DNA of 64,000 nucleotides from Cellulomonas pakistanensis (GCF_016862755.1 NZ_BONO01000018.1:1-64000), one strand, 5' to 3'; shown: positions 44,084 through 51,645, counted from the stretch's first letter. The notes: a model not told the origin generated them from the sequence alone. Numbers and translations: made by a program.

Positions 44084-45120
44084 CGGCGGTCGAGTCGCCG
44101 GCGCGGGGTGCAGGGGCCGGCGGCGCTGCGGGCGGTGGCGGCGCGGCGGGCGGCGGGTCCGCCGGCCGGCGGGTGCTCGCGCTCGCCGAGTCGCCCGGGC
44201 TCGGCGGGCTGTACGCGCGGGCCGGGCTCGCCTCGGGCCGCGCGGCGGTCGGCGGGCCGGTGAGGCGGGCGCTGGGCGGGGTGCCGGGGATCCCGGCGGG
44301 CCCGGGCGACGAGGGCCCGCGCGCGGCCCCGGCGCTGCCGCCGGTCGAGCACCGGCTCGGCGGCGTCGTCCCCGACCCGGCGCGGCTCACCGCGTACCAG
44401 CACCTGGTCGGCGAGCCGGCGTCGGACGTGCTGCCCGCGGGCTTCGTGCACGTGCTCGCGTTCCCCGTCGGCATCGCGCTGATCGTCCGGCCGGACTTCC
44501 CGATGCCGCCGCTCGGCATCGTCCACCTCGCCAACCGGGTCGAGCAGCGGTCGCCCCTGCGGGTCGGCGACGCCCTCGACATCCGGGCCTGGGCCGAGGA
44601 CCTGCGGCCGCACCGCAAGGGTGCGCAGGTCGAGCTGGTCGCCGAGGTGCGCCGCGCGGGCGCGCCCGCCGACGGGCCGGCGGCCTGGCGCGGGGTGTCG
44701 ACCTACCTCGCCCCGGGGGTGCGGGTGCCGGGCGCCGTGCCCGAGGAGGTCGCGCGACCGGAGTTCGAGGCACCGGTCCCCACCGGGCGGTGGGCGTTCG
44801 ACGCCGGGGCGGGCCGCCGGTACGCCGCCGTGTCCGGCGACGCCAACCCGATCCACCTGCACCCGCTCACCGCGCGGGCGCTCGGCTTCCCTCGGGCGAT
44901 CGCGCACGGGATGCTCACCGCCGCGCGGGCGCTCGCCGACGTCGGGGCGCGCCGCGGGGAGTCCTACGACTGGGACGTCGAGTTCGCCTCCCCCGTGCTG
45001 CTGCCGTCGACGCCGGTGGTGCGGGTCGCCCCGGCCGGGGACCGGGCGTGGTCCGTGACGGCGTGGGACGCGAAGCGGCGGCGGCCGCACCTGACGGCGG
45101 AGGTGCGGGCTCGGGCGTGA
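44080..45120 (+). CDS. MaoC-family 3-hydroxyacyl dehydratase (HtdX-like)
   Basis: The 346-residue double-hotdog enzyme carries the hydratase-2 motif near the C terminus: YAAVSGDANPIHLHPLTARA, then GFPRAIAHGML. The N-terminal half is the degenerate hotdog. The first 35 residues are Gly/Ala-rich. It hydrates or dehydrates acyl-CoA between the FabG and oxidase steps. The GTG start overlaps the fabG stop codon. Confidence 0.9.
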   Translation: MTAVESPARGAGAGGAAGGGGAAGGGSAGRRVLALAESPGLGGLYARAGLASGRAAVGGPVRRALGGVPGIPAGPGDEGPRAAPALPPVEHRLGGVVPDPARLTAYQHLVGEPASDVLPAGFVHVLAFPVGIALIVRPDFPMPPLGIVHLANRVEQRSPLRVGDALDIRAWAEDLRPHRKGAQVELVAEVRRAGAPADGPAAWRGVSTYLAPGVRVPGAVPEEVARPEFEAPVPTGRWAFDAGAGRRYAAVSGDANPIHLHPLTARALGFPRAIAHGMLTAARALADVGARRGESYDWDVEFASPVLLPSTPVVRVAPAGDRAWSVTAWDAKRRRPHLTAEVRARA

Positions 45121-45150
45121 GGCCGGCGCGGTCCGGCGGGTGCGCGGCGC

Positions 45151-45417
45151 CTAGGTGAACAGGGCGCGGAGCATCCGCCGGATCGGGCCGCCGCGGGTCA
45201 GGCGCTCGTACTCGGCGCGCCAGTAGGCCTGCTCCTCGGTGGCGCGGCGGATCTCCGCCTCGAGGCGCTCGTACTCCTGGCGCTGACGATCGTGGGCGCG
45301 CTGCCACAGGTCGCCGCCCTCGGACAGCCGGGCGATGTACTCGCGCGCCTCTGCCGCGAACTCGGGGCTCACCCGGCGCCGCCGACCGCCCGGGGGACGC
45401 TGCTGGTCGACCGTCAT
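45151..45417 (-). CDS. Small charged coiled-coil protein
   Basis: The 88-residue product has a basic N terminus and a long Glu/Arg-rich helix (DRQRQEYERLEAEIRRATEE) that could form a coiled coil, then a basic C terminus. I do not recognise a family. Its ATG overlaps the stop codon of the upstream gene (ATGA), so the pair is translationally coupled. Confidence 0.65.
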   Translation of the reverse strand: MTVDQQRPPGGRRRRVSPEFAAEAREYIARLSEGGDLWQRAHDRQRQEYERLEAEIRRATEEQAYWRAEYERLTRGGPIRRMLRALFT

Positions 45418-45836
45418 GGCTCCGCTCCCTCGCGCTCGCTGATCTGCTCCCACGCTACTGTCGCGAGCGCCGAGCGGACAGGGTCGTCCGCGGCGGTGGC
45501 CAGCGCCTTGAGCACGGGCCGGAACGCCTCGTCGTCCGCGCCACCCAGGCGCGCCGTCACCCATGTGTACGCCTCCCACCACTGCGCGAGGTTCCGCTCC
45601 ACGACCTGCGCGTGGTGGGCGACGGCCGCCGCACGCTCCGCTCCGCGCCGCGCGTCCTCCGCGACCGCCCGGTCCGCCCGGATCCGCGCGCGGGCCGCTA
45701 CGAGACCCAGCACCGCGGCGAGCACCGCCGCCAGCGCCGCGGGCCCCGGGGACAGCAGGAACTCCGCCAGCCACTCGGCCGTGCCGAGCGCCGGCGCCGC
45801 CTGCGCCACCGCCGCACCGACCGTCCCCGCCGCCAT
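45414..45836 (-). CDS. Membrane protein with cytosolic helical domain
   Basis: The 140-residue product has one hydrophobic helix (about 30-50) and an Arg/Ala-rich helical soluble part with WWEAYTWVTARLGG. No family is recognised. ATG 45836 was chosen because TAGCGT lies 7 nt upstream, giving a leaderless transcript; the frame could start 9 nt earlier at GTG 45845. It probably acts with the overlapping coiled-coil protein. Confidence 0.65.
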   Translation of the reverse strand: MAAGTVGAAVAQAAPALGTAEWLAEFLLSPGPAALAAVLAAVLGLVAARARIRADRAVAEDARRGAERAAAVAHHAQVVERNLAQWWEAYTWVTARLGGADDEAFRPVLKALATAADDPVRSALATVAWEQISEREGAEP

Positions 45837-45843
45837 GCCGACC

Positions 45844-45849
45844 ACGCTA
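45844..45849 (-). promoter_or_regulatory. -10-like TAGCGT, leaderless
   Basis: On the minus strand TAGCGT lies 7 nt before the ATG at 45836. The divergent gene at 45914 has GAGGCT 6 nt before its own ATG. Confidence 0.45.
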
Positions 45850-45913
45850 GGGCCGCCCGATCCGCTGATCGCCGTCGTCCACAGCCCCGGTTCCGAGGTG
45901 CGAGGCTGGCTCC

Positions 45914-46537
45914 ATGCCCGCGCCGCGCACCGACCTCCTCGAGCCCTACCCCGGCCCCGTCGAGCCCGAGGGCGACTACGACCGCCTCCTGCTCGACGGC
46001 CTCGACCTGGCCGGCGCCGACGCGGAGAGCGCCCGGTTCATCGAGTGCCTGCTGCGGGGGTGCGACCTGGACGGGGCGGAGCTCGACCACGCGCACCTCG
46101 TCGACACCACGCTGGCCGAGTGCCGGGCGGGGATGCTCCGCGCGCGCTCCGGCACCTGGCGCGACGTCACGCTCGAGGGCTGCCGGCTCGGCGCGCTCGA
46201 GGCGTTCGGCGGCTCGTGGGACCGGGTCGTCGTCGAGGGCGGCAAGATCGACTACCTGAACCTGCGCGACGCCCGGCTGCAGGACGTCCGCCTGGTCGGC
46301 TGCACCATCGGCGACCTGGACCTCGCGGGCGTGCGCGCCGCCCGGGTCCGGCTGGAGGACTGCCGGGTCGGCCGGCTCGACGTCACCCGGGCCCAGCTGA
46401 AGGACGTCGACCTGCGCGGCGCGGATCTGCGGGGCATCGACGGCACGGCCGGCCTGAAGGGGGCGACGATCAGCCAGGCGCAGCTGGTCGACCTGGCCGG
46501 CGCGCTCGCGGCGCACCTGGGCGTCGTCGTCCGCTGA
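45914..46537 (+). CDS. Pentapeptide-repeat protein
   Basis: The 207-residue soluble protein consists mostly of A(D/N)LXX-type pentapeptides (LDGLDLAGADAESARFIECL, LLRGCDLDGAELDHAHL, KDVDLRGADLRG), predicted to fold as a right-handed quadrilateral beta-helix. Some relatives mimic DNA and protect gyrase, but nothing here shows that role. A GAGGCT box 6 nt before the ATG suggests a leaderless start. Confidence 0.85.
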   Translation: MPAPRTDLLEPYPGPVEPEGDYDRLLLDGLDLAGADAESARFIECLLRGCDLDGAELDHAHLVDTTLAECRAGMLRARSGTWRDVTLEGCRLGALEAFGGSWDRVVVEGGKIDYLNLRDARLQDVRLVGCTIGDLDLAGVRAARVRLEDCRVGRLDVTRAQLKDVDLRGADLRGIDGTAGLKGATISQAQLVDLAGALAAHLGVVVR

Positions 46538-46563
46538 CCGGGCGCACCGCGCGCGGACCCGCA

Positions 46564-46600
46564 GCAGGTGCGGCGGCCACGCGCCCGCACCCGCACCTGC
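46564..46600. terminator. Hairpin after the pentapeptide gene
   Basis: GCAGGTGCGG (46564-46573) and CCGCACCTGC (46591-46600) form a perfect 10-bp stem with a 17-nt loop, between convergent genes. Confidence 0.5.
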
Positions 46601-46615
46601 CGCACCCCCGGTGAT

Positions 46616-46661
46616 CCGGCGCCGGGCCGACCCGCCCCCTGCGCGGGCCGCCCGGCGCCGG
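46616..46661. terminator. Second hairpin in the convergent gap
   Basis: CCGGCGCCGGG (46616-46626) and CCCGGCGCCGG (46651-46661) form a perfect 11-bp stem just before the stop codon of the minus-strand aminotransferase gene. Confidence 0.5.
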
Positions 46662-46665
46662 GGCC

Positions 46666-48045
46666 TCAGTCCTCGACGGCCGGCCCGCAGGCCGCCGCGG
46701 CGGTCGCCGCGATCGCGTCGATGCCGGTCACCGCCGGCCGCGGCCGGGTGTCCCCCGCCACGGTCCAGCACCCGTCGACCACCTCGTACGAGGCAGCCGG
46801 GCCCTCGCCGACGTAGGCGCGCAGGCCCGCGAGCAGCCGGTCGACGGTCTCGGTCGTCGTGCCGACGCCGACGGACGCGCGGATGGCGCCGCCCGTGACG
46901 CCCACCCGGGCCAGCAGCGGGTGCGCGCAGAACCGGCCGTCCCGCACGCCGATGCCGTGCTCGGCGGACAGGTACGCCGCGACCAGGCCGGAGTCGTGGT
47001 CGCCGAGCGTGAACGCCACGACGCCGACCGGGTCGGCGGAGTCGGACCACAACCGCAGGACCCGCGCCCCGGGGATCGCCGCGAGCCCGTCGACGAGCCG
47101 CTCGCGGAGCGCGCGCTCGTGCTCGTCCAGCGCCCCGGCGGGCAGCTCCGCGAGCGCGTCGCACGCCTCGGCCAGCGCGACGGCGCCGAGCACGTTCGGC
47201 GACCCGCCCTCGTGCCGCGCCGGGGCGGGCTGCCACAGCGTCCGGTCGGTGCGGACGTCGCGGACGGCGCCGCCGCCGGCCAGGTACGGCGTGCCGGCGT
47301 CGAGCCAGTCGCGGCGGCCGACCAGGGCGCCGGCGCCGAACGGCGCGTAGGTCTTGTGCCCGGAGAACGCGACGTAGTCGACGCCGCTGGCCGCGAGCGA
47401 GAACGCGCGGTGCGGCAGCAGCTGCGCGCCGTCGACCGCCACCCGAGCGCCGGCCTCCTGCGCGAGCGCGACCACGGAGGCGATCGGCAGCGCCTCGCCC
47501 GTGACGTTCGACGCGCCCGTCAGCGTGACCAGCGCGTACGGCTGCCGGGCGAGCTCCGTGCGGAGCGCCGTCAGCGTCTCCGCGACGGTGGGGGCCGACG
47601 GCAGGATCGTCGCCGTGCGCCCGGAGCCGCGGACCGAGCGCACCCAGGGCAGCAGGTTCGCGTGGTGCTCGACGTCGAGGACCAGCACGCGGCCGCCGTC
47701 GGGCACGCAACCGGCCAGCAGGTTGAGCGCGTCGGTGGTGTTCCGCGTGACGACGGCGACGTCGTCGGGTCGCGCGCCCACGAACCGGGCCACGGTCGCG
47801 CGCGACGCCTCGTACAGCGCCGTCGACACCTGGGACAGGTAGCCCGCGCCGCGGTGCACGGACGCGTACAGCGGCAGCACCTCGACGACGCGGGCGGCGA
47901 CGGACTCGAGGGCCGGCGCGGACGCGGCGTAGTCGAGGTTGGCGTACGGCACGGACCGGCCGTCGACGAGGGGGACGCGCGTGTCCCCGCCGACGACGGG
48001 CAGCAGGGCGGTGGCGGCGCACGCGGTGGTGGCGGTGACGGACAT
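46666..48045 (-). CDS. Cysteine-desulfurase-like class V aminotransferase
   Basis: The 459-residue PLP enzyme has NLDYAASAPALESV near the start, TRNTTDALNLLAG, DVEHHANLLPW, VDGAQLLPHR and the PLP-lysine motif AFSGHKTYAPFGAGAL. It is a SufS/CsdA-like fold protein. I do not see the typical active-site Cys loop with confidence, so a desulfurase, a lyase or another PLP reaction on a sulfur amino acid all remain possible. A SAM-IV-type riboswitch precedes it, tying it to sulfur or methionine metabolism. The ribosome site CGGGGG is 7 nt before the ATG and can be sequestered by GTGGGGGCCC-side pairing (48053-48074). Confidence 0.85.
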   Translation of the reverse strand: MSVTATTACAATALLPVVGGDTRVPLVDGRSVPYANLDYAASAPALESVAARVVEVLPLYASVHRGAGYLSQVSTALYEASRATVARFVGARPDDVAVVTRNTTDALNLLAGCVPDGGRVLVLDVEHHANLLPWVRSVRGSGRTATILPSAPTVAETLTALRTELARQPYALVTLTGASNVTGEALPIASVVALAQEAGARVAVDGAQLLPHRAFSLAASGVDYVAFSGHKTYAPFGAGALVGRRDWLDAGTPYLAGGGAVRDVRTDRTLWQPAPARHEGGSPNVLGAVALAEACDALAELPAGALDEHERALRERLVDGLAAIPGARVLRLWSDSADPVGVVAFTLGDHDSGLVAAYLSAEHGIGVRDGRFCAHPLLARVGVTGGAIRASVGVGTTTETVDRLLAGLRAYVGEGPAASYEVVDGCWTVAGDTRPRPAVTGIDAIAATAAAACGPAVED

Positions 48046-48052
48046 GGGACTA

Positions 48053-48074
48053 CCCCCGAGCGGATCGGTGGGGG
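48053..48074 (-). promoter_or_regulatory. Ribosome-site-sequestering stem below the SAM-IV element
   Basis: The minus-strand ribosome site GGGGG (48057-48053) is complementary to CCCCC (48074-48070), with a 12-nt loop. Pairing would hide the ribosome site of the downstream gene, a plausible expression platform for translational control. Confidence 0.4.
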
Positions 48075-48126
48075 CCCGACGGACCGGGCGACCCCGCGCT
48101 TGCCGGTCACCGGTCGGTGCACGGCC

Positions 48127-48207
48127 AGGTCGTCACCCGGGGCACCCCGCCGCGGTGGGAGGGTTGCCGGCCAGCGAGCCGGGGCTTCGCGCTGGCGCTC
48201 ATGACCT
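48127..48207 (-). ncRNA. SAM-IV riboswitch
   Basis: Read on the minus strand from 48207, the RNA has GGTCATGAGCGCCAGCGCGA, AGCCCCGGCTCGCTGG, CCGGCAACCCTCCCACCGCG and GGGGTGCCCCGGGTGACGAC, which follow the SAM-IV consensus closely, including the GGCAACCCTCC core. The ends AGGTCA and TGACGACCT close the first stem. It should bind S-adenosylmethionine and lower expression of the cysteine-desulfurase-like gene whose ATG is at 48045. A TTGACA promoter lies immediately upstream. Confidence 0.85.
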
Positions 48208-48213
48208 GCTCCG

Positions 48214-48243
48214 AGGATGGAGCGGTTCCCGCGGGGGTGTCAA
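48214..48243 (-). promoter_or_regulatory. Promoter of the SAM-IV-controlled transcript
   Basis: On the minus strand TTGACA (48243-48238) and CATCCT (48219-48214) are 18 nt apart. Initiation 7 nt downstream would begin the RNA at about 48207, exactly where the riboswitch begins. Confidence 0.6.
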
Positions 48244-48322
48244 CCGCGGTCCACGACGCGACACGGGCGCGCGCCGGCGCGGGCGGGCCGCCATCCTGGT
48301 CCCGGTGATGGCGTAGCATCGC

Positions 48323-48416
48323 CGGACCATCCAGAGCGGCCGAGAGATCTGGCTCGTCGACGCCGCAGCAACCCGCGGACCCCGGGGTCCGGCCGAGGGT
48401 GCTTCCGCCAGGTCCG
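48323..48416 (+). ncRNA. SAM-I (S-box) riboswitch
   Basis: CGGACC (48323-48328) and GGTCCG (48411-48416) close the first stem. Inside are ATCCAGAGCGGCCGAGAGAT with the kink-turn GAG/GAGA, TGGCTCGTCGACGCCGCAGC, CAGCAACC and GGTGCTTCCGCCA, the hallmark order of the S-box. It should sense S-adenosylmethionine and control DUF1737-rhodanese-metZ. The ribosome site AGGAGAGG starts 5 nt after the aptamer, which suits translational control. TAGCAT at 48314-48319 may be the -10. Confidence 0.9.
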
Positions 48417-48429
48417 ATGGAGGAGAGGC

Positions 48430-48639
48430 ATGACCGACACCGACGACCGCCTGCGCTACCGCCTGCTGACGGGGCCCGACGACCGCTCGTTCTGCGAGCG
48501 GGTCAGCGCCGCCCTGGCCGAGGGCTACGAGCTGCACGGCGGGCCCGCCGCCACCTTCGACGGGGAGCGCGTGATCGTCGCGCAGGCCGTCGTGCTGCCG
48601 GCCACCGCGGCCCCGGGCAACCCGGTGCGCCCGCTGTGA
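48430..48639 (+). CDS. DUF1737 small protein
   Basis: The 69-residue product (RLRYRLLTGPDDRSFCERVS, ALAEGYELHGGPAATFDGER, VIVAQAVV) matches DUF1737, a small soluble family of unknown function often found in short operons. It is the first gene behind the SAM-I riboswitch. AGGAGAGG precedes the ATG, and the stop codon overlaps the rhodanese GTG. Confidence 0.85.
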   Translation: MTDTDDRLRYRLLTGPDDRSFCERVSAALAEGYELHGGPAATFDGERVIVAQAVVLPATAAPGNPVRPL

Positions 48640-49061
48640 CCGCGCCGTACGCGGGCGACCTGACCCCGCACGAGGCCTGGGACCTGCTGCTGACCGACGA
48701 GCGGGCCGTCCTCGTGGACGTCCGCACGGAGGGCGAGTGGCAGACGATCGGCGTGCCGGACACCGCCGACGCCGGCGAGGGCCGCACCGCGTTCATCCAG
48801 TGGACCGACGCGTTCGGCCGCCCGAACCCGGCGTTCCTCGACGAGCTCGCCGACGCCGGCGTGACCACCGAGGACCCGCGCCCCGTGGTGTTCCTCTGCC
48901 GCTCGGGAGTGCGCTCGGTCGCCGCCGCCGTCACCGCGACCGCGGCGGGGCTCGGCCCGGCCTACAACGTCCTGACCGGCTTCGAGGGCGACGTCGGCCC
49001 GGACGGGCGCCGGGGCCACCAGGGCTGGCGCGCCGCCGGCCTGCCGTGGCGGGAGGCGTGA
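48636..49061 (+). CDS. Rhodanese-domain sulfurtransferase
   Basis: The 141-residue single-domain rhodanese has VLVDVRTEGEWQTIGVPDTA and the active-site loop VVFLCRSGVRSVAAA, with the persulfide-forming Cys. Placement between a SAM riboswitch and metZ suggests that it delivers or traps sulfane sulfur for homocysteine synthesis; this is inference. GTGA overlaps join it to both neighbours. Confidence 0.92.
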   Translation: MTAPYAGDLTPHEAWDLLLTDERAVLVDVRTEGEWQTIGVPDTADAGEGRTAFIQWTDAFGRPNPAFLDELADAGVTTEDPRPVVFLCRSGVRSVAAAVTATAAGLGPAYNVLTGFEGDVGPDGRRGHQGWRAAGLPWREA

Positions 49062-50311
49062 CCGGGGCTCCCGGACCGGCCGACTGGCGCGACGACCGGC
49101 TCCCCCGGGAGTCCCTGCGCCCCGACACGCTCGCCGTCCGCGGCGGGGCGGTGCGGACGCCGTTCCAGGAGACGTCCGAGGCCCTGTTCCTCACCCAGGG
49201 CTACGTGTACGCACGCGCCGCCGACGCCGAGGCCGCGTTCGCCGGCGAGGCCGACCGGTTCCTGTACTCCCGCTACGGCAACCCGACGGTGTCCACGTTC
49301 GAGGAGCGGCTCCGGCTGCTCGAGGGCGCCGAGGCCTGCTACGCCACGGCGTCCGGCATGTCGGCGGTGTTCACGGCGCTGGCCGCGCTGGTCCGGTCGG
49401 GCTCGCGGGTGGTCGCCGCGCGGGCGCTGTTCGGGTCGTCGGTCGTGATCTTCGACGAGATCCTCGCGAAGTGGGGCGTGCGCACCGACTACGTCGACGG
49501 GCACGTCCCGGCGCAATGGGAGGAGGCGCTGTCGACCCCGGCGGACGTGGTGTTCTTCGAGACGCCGTCCAACCCGATGCAGGACCTGGTCGACATCGCG
49601 ACGGTCAGCCGGCTCGCGCACGCCGCGGGCGCCGTCGTCGTCGTGGACAACGTGTTCGCGACGCCGGTGCTGTCCCGGCCGCTCGACCTCGGCGCGGACG
49701 TCGTCGTGTACTCGGCGACCAAGCACATCGACGGCCAGGGGCGGGTGCTCGGCGGGGCCATCCTCGGCACCGACGAGTTCGTGCACGGGCCGGTGCAGAC
49801 GCTGATCCGCAACACCGGGCCGTCGCTGTCGGCGTTCAACGCGTGGGTGCTGCTCAAGGGCCTGGAGACGCTCTCCCTGCGGGTCCGGCACCAGACCGCC
49901 TCCGCGCTCACGCTGGCGACCCGGCTCGAGCAGCACCCGGCGGTCGCCCGGGTGCGGTACCCGTACCTGCCGTCGCACCCGCAGCACGCGCTGGCGCTCG
50001 CGCAGCAGTCGGGCGGCGGCACGGTGGTGACGCTCGACCTGCGCGTGCCGGAGGGGTCGACGCCCGCGGAGGCCACGGCGCTGACGTTCGGCGTGCTGGA
50101 CGCGCTGCGGGTCATCGACATCTCGAACAACCTCGGCGACGCGAAGTCCCTCGTCACGCACCCGGCGACGACCACGCACCGCAAGCTCGGCCCGGCCGGG
50201 CGCGCGGCGGTCGGGATCGCGGAGTCGACGGTGCGGCTGTCCGTCGGGCTGGAGGACGTCGACGACCTGGCCGACGACCTGGAGCAGGCCCTGGGGACGC
50301 CGGGCGGCTGA
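49058..50311 (+). CDS. metZ: O-succinylhomoserine sulfhydrylase
   Basis: The 417-residue gamma-family PLP enzyme makes homocysteine from an activated homoserine and sulfide. Motifs are LFLTQGYVYARAADAEAAF, YSRYGNPTVSTFEERLRLLE, ETPSNPMQDLVDIATVSRLA, VVVYSATKHIDGQGRVLGG (PLP Lys) and DAKSLVTHPATTTH. These fit MetZ better than MetY or MetB. The GTG start overlaps the rhodanese stop codon. The SAM-I riboswitch upstream fits feedback by methionine. Confidence 0.94.
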   Translation: MTGAPGPADWRDDRLPRESLRPDTLAVRGGAVRTPFQETSEALFLTQGYVYARAADAEAAFAGEADRFLYSRYGNPTVSTFEERLRLLEGAEACYATASGMSAVFTALAALVRSGSRVVAARALFGSSVVIFDEILAKWGVRTDYVDGHVPAQWEEALSTPADVVFFETPSNPMQDLVDIATVSRLAHAAGAVVVVDNVFATPVLSRPLDLGADVVVYSATKHIDGQGRVLGGAILGTDEFVHGPVQTLIRNTGPSLSAFNAWVLLKGLETLSLRVRHQTASALTLATRLEQHPAVARVRYPYLPSHPQHALALAQQSGGGTVVTLDLRVPEGSTPAEATALTFGVLDALRVIDISNNLGDAKSLVTHPATTTHRKLGPAGRAAVGIAESTVRLSVGLEDVDDLADDLEQALGTPGG

Positions 50312-50366
50312 CGGCGCCCGACCGGCGGCGACCGGAGACCGGGCGTCCGCGCACGTCGGGGCGCCG
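50312..50366. terminator. Imperfect hairpin after metZ
   Basis: CGGCGCCCGAC (50312-50322) pairs with GTCGGGGCGCCG (50355-50366) with a single bulge, directly after the metZ stop codon and between convergent genes. Confidence 0.35.
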
Positions 50367-50374
50367 ACCGGGCG

Positions 50375-50827
50375 TCAGGGGTGCGTGCCCTCCGGGGCCG
50401 GCCGGCGCGCGCGGTCGGGCTCCGGGCGCCAGCGGGTCCACGCGGTCAGCGCGGCCGCGGTCAGCGGCAGGCCGGCCAGGAGCGCCGACCAGCCGAGCAC
50501 CGCCGGGGCGATCGCCACCGCGACGCCGCCGGTGGCGAGGACGGCGCCGACCACGGTCGTCGCCACCGCGGTGATCGCGGCCGCCACGGCGAGCGCCCGG
50601 CCGCGGCGCGCGTCACCTCGCGGCGGCAGCCGGCGCGCGACCGCCAGCACGCTTGCGCCGAGCAGGGTGCCCAGCAGCGCGGCGGGCACGACGCCCAGCA
50701 GGAGCATCAGCACCGCGTAGCCGAGGAACCCGGCGCGGGCCTCGGGGTCGCCCGTCCACGCGAGCGCGGCCAGCCACACGGCCAGGAGCAGCACGCCCAG
50801 GACCGACCAGTGCCACGCCCGCGTCAT
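50375..50827 (-). CDS. Four-helix membrane protein, unknown function
   Basis: The 150-residue protein has four hydrophobic segments (about 5-25, 35-63, 80-101 and 105-128) and a Pro/Arg-rich C-terminal tail. No family is recognised. ATG 50827 has TACGGT 6 nt upstream and no ribosome site, so it is likely leaderless. Confidence 0.65.
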   Translation of the reverse strand: MTRAWHWSVLGVLLLAVWLAALAWTGDPEARAGFLGYAVLMLLLGVVPAALLGTLLGASVLAVARRLPPRGDARRGRALAVAAAITAVATTVVGAVLATGGVAVAIAPAVLGWSALLAGLPLTAAALTAWTRWRPEPDRARRPAPEGTHP

Positions 50828-50833
50828 GCGCCC

Positions 50834-50839
50834 ACCGTA
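50834..50839 (-). promoter_or_regulatory. -10-like TACGGT, leaderless
   Basis: On the minus strand TACGGT lies 6 nt before the ATG at 50827. Confidence 0.45.
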
Positions 50840-50870
50840 CCGACGCCCGGGCCGCGGCCCCGCCGCCGGG

Positions 50871-51575
50871 TCAGGCGACCAGGGCGCGCAGCTCGTCCTC
50901 GACGGTCGGGCCGCCGGCCAGCGGGTGCAGCACCACGCCGTCGACGCCCGCGCGCCGGGCCACCTCGCCGACCTCGGCCACCAGCCGGTCCGCGGTCGTG
51001 ACGACGCGGGTGCCGGCGGGCGCCCACGACAGCCCGGCGAGGGCGTCCAGGTACTCCAGGTGCGAGCGCTTGCGGCGGGCGGTGCGCTCGTCGCCCGCGA
51101 GCACGACCTCCAGGTCGAGCAGCACCCGGACCTCGGACCGGTCGCGCCCGGCCTCGGCCAGCGCGTCCTCCACCAGCGCGGTCACCCGGGCGAGCGCGCC
51201 GACGGACGGGACGGCGACCGAGAAGCCGAGGCGGATGACGTCGGCGGTCCGGGCGGCGACGGCGATCGCCGACTCCGACCCCGGTCGCGCCTCGACGGTC
51301 CGCACGCCGTAGGCGGGCGCGCCGACGTGCACGACGGGCGCCGGCGCCGAGACCCACTGATCCGGTCGAGCGGCCCCTCCGCGGGCGTGGGTCTCGGCGG
51401 GATCAGTGGGTCTCGGCGGGACGGGTCGGGCGCCGGGGTGCGCGGCGCCCGCGGGCGCGGCGCCGGCGGGCGCGGGCGCGGCGGCGACGGGCGCGGCGGC
51501 GGGACGCGCGGGGCGGGCGGTGGGGTGGTGACGGGTGGCGACCGCGGCGGCGCGGTCCAGCACGGGCTGAGCCAT
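50871..51575 (-). CDS. Truncated luciferase-like monooxygenase with a repeat in frame
   Basis: The C-terminal 145 residues (VVHVGAPAYGVRTVEARPGS, ESAIAVAARTADVIRLGFSV and the following helices) resemble the end of a flavin-dependent luciferase-like monooxygenase. The flavin-binding N-terminal barrel of about 200-250 residues is missing. In its place are about 75 Pro/Ala-rich residues, part of which (RPTDPAETHARGGAARPDQW) is translated from the palindromic repeat at 51345-51418. GAGGA precedes ATG 51575. It is probably a decayed or deletion-fused gene without flavin activity. A Cys-rich leader ORF upstream suggests that the intact ancestor served sulfur scavenging. Confidence 0.6.
   Translation of the reverse strand: MAQPVLDRAAAVATRHHPTARPARPAAAPVAAAPAPAGAAPAGAAHPGARPVPPRPTDPAETHARGGAARPDQWVSAPAPVVHVGAPAYGVRTVEARPGSESAIAVAARTADVIRLGFSVAVPSVGALARVTALVEDALAEAGRDRSEVRVLLDLEVVLAGDERTARRKRSHLEYLDALAGLSWAPAGTRVVTTADRLVAEVGEVARRAGVDGVVLHPLAGGPTVEDELRALVA
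51345..51418. repeat. Nested palindromic repeat, GAGACCCACTGATCC family copy 2
   Basis: Arms 51345-51363 and 51400-51418 are perfectly complementary over 19 bp and nearly identical to the copy at 38237-38310. The inner TCCGCGGGCGTGGGTCTCGG is shared too. This copy lies inside the open reading frame of the truncated monooxygenase. Confidence 0.85.
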
Positions 51576-51645
51576 GGGGGTGTCCTCGGGTGAGGCGGGG
51601 TGCGCGGCGAGGGCCGTCCGGCCGCGGGCGCGCGAGGTCGTCAGC

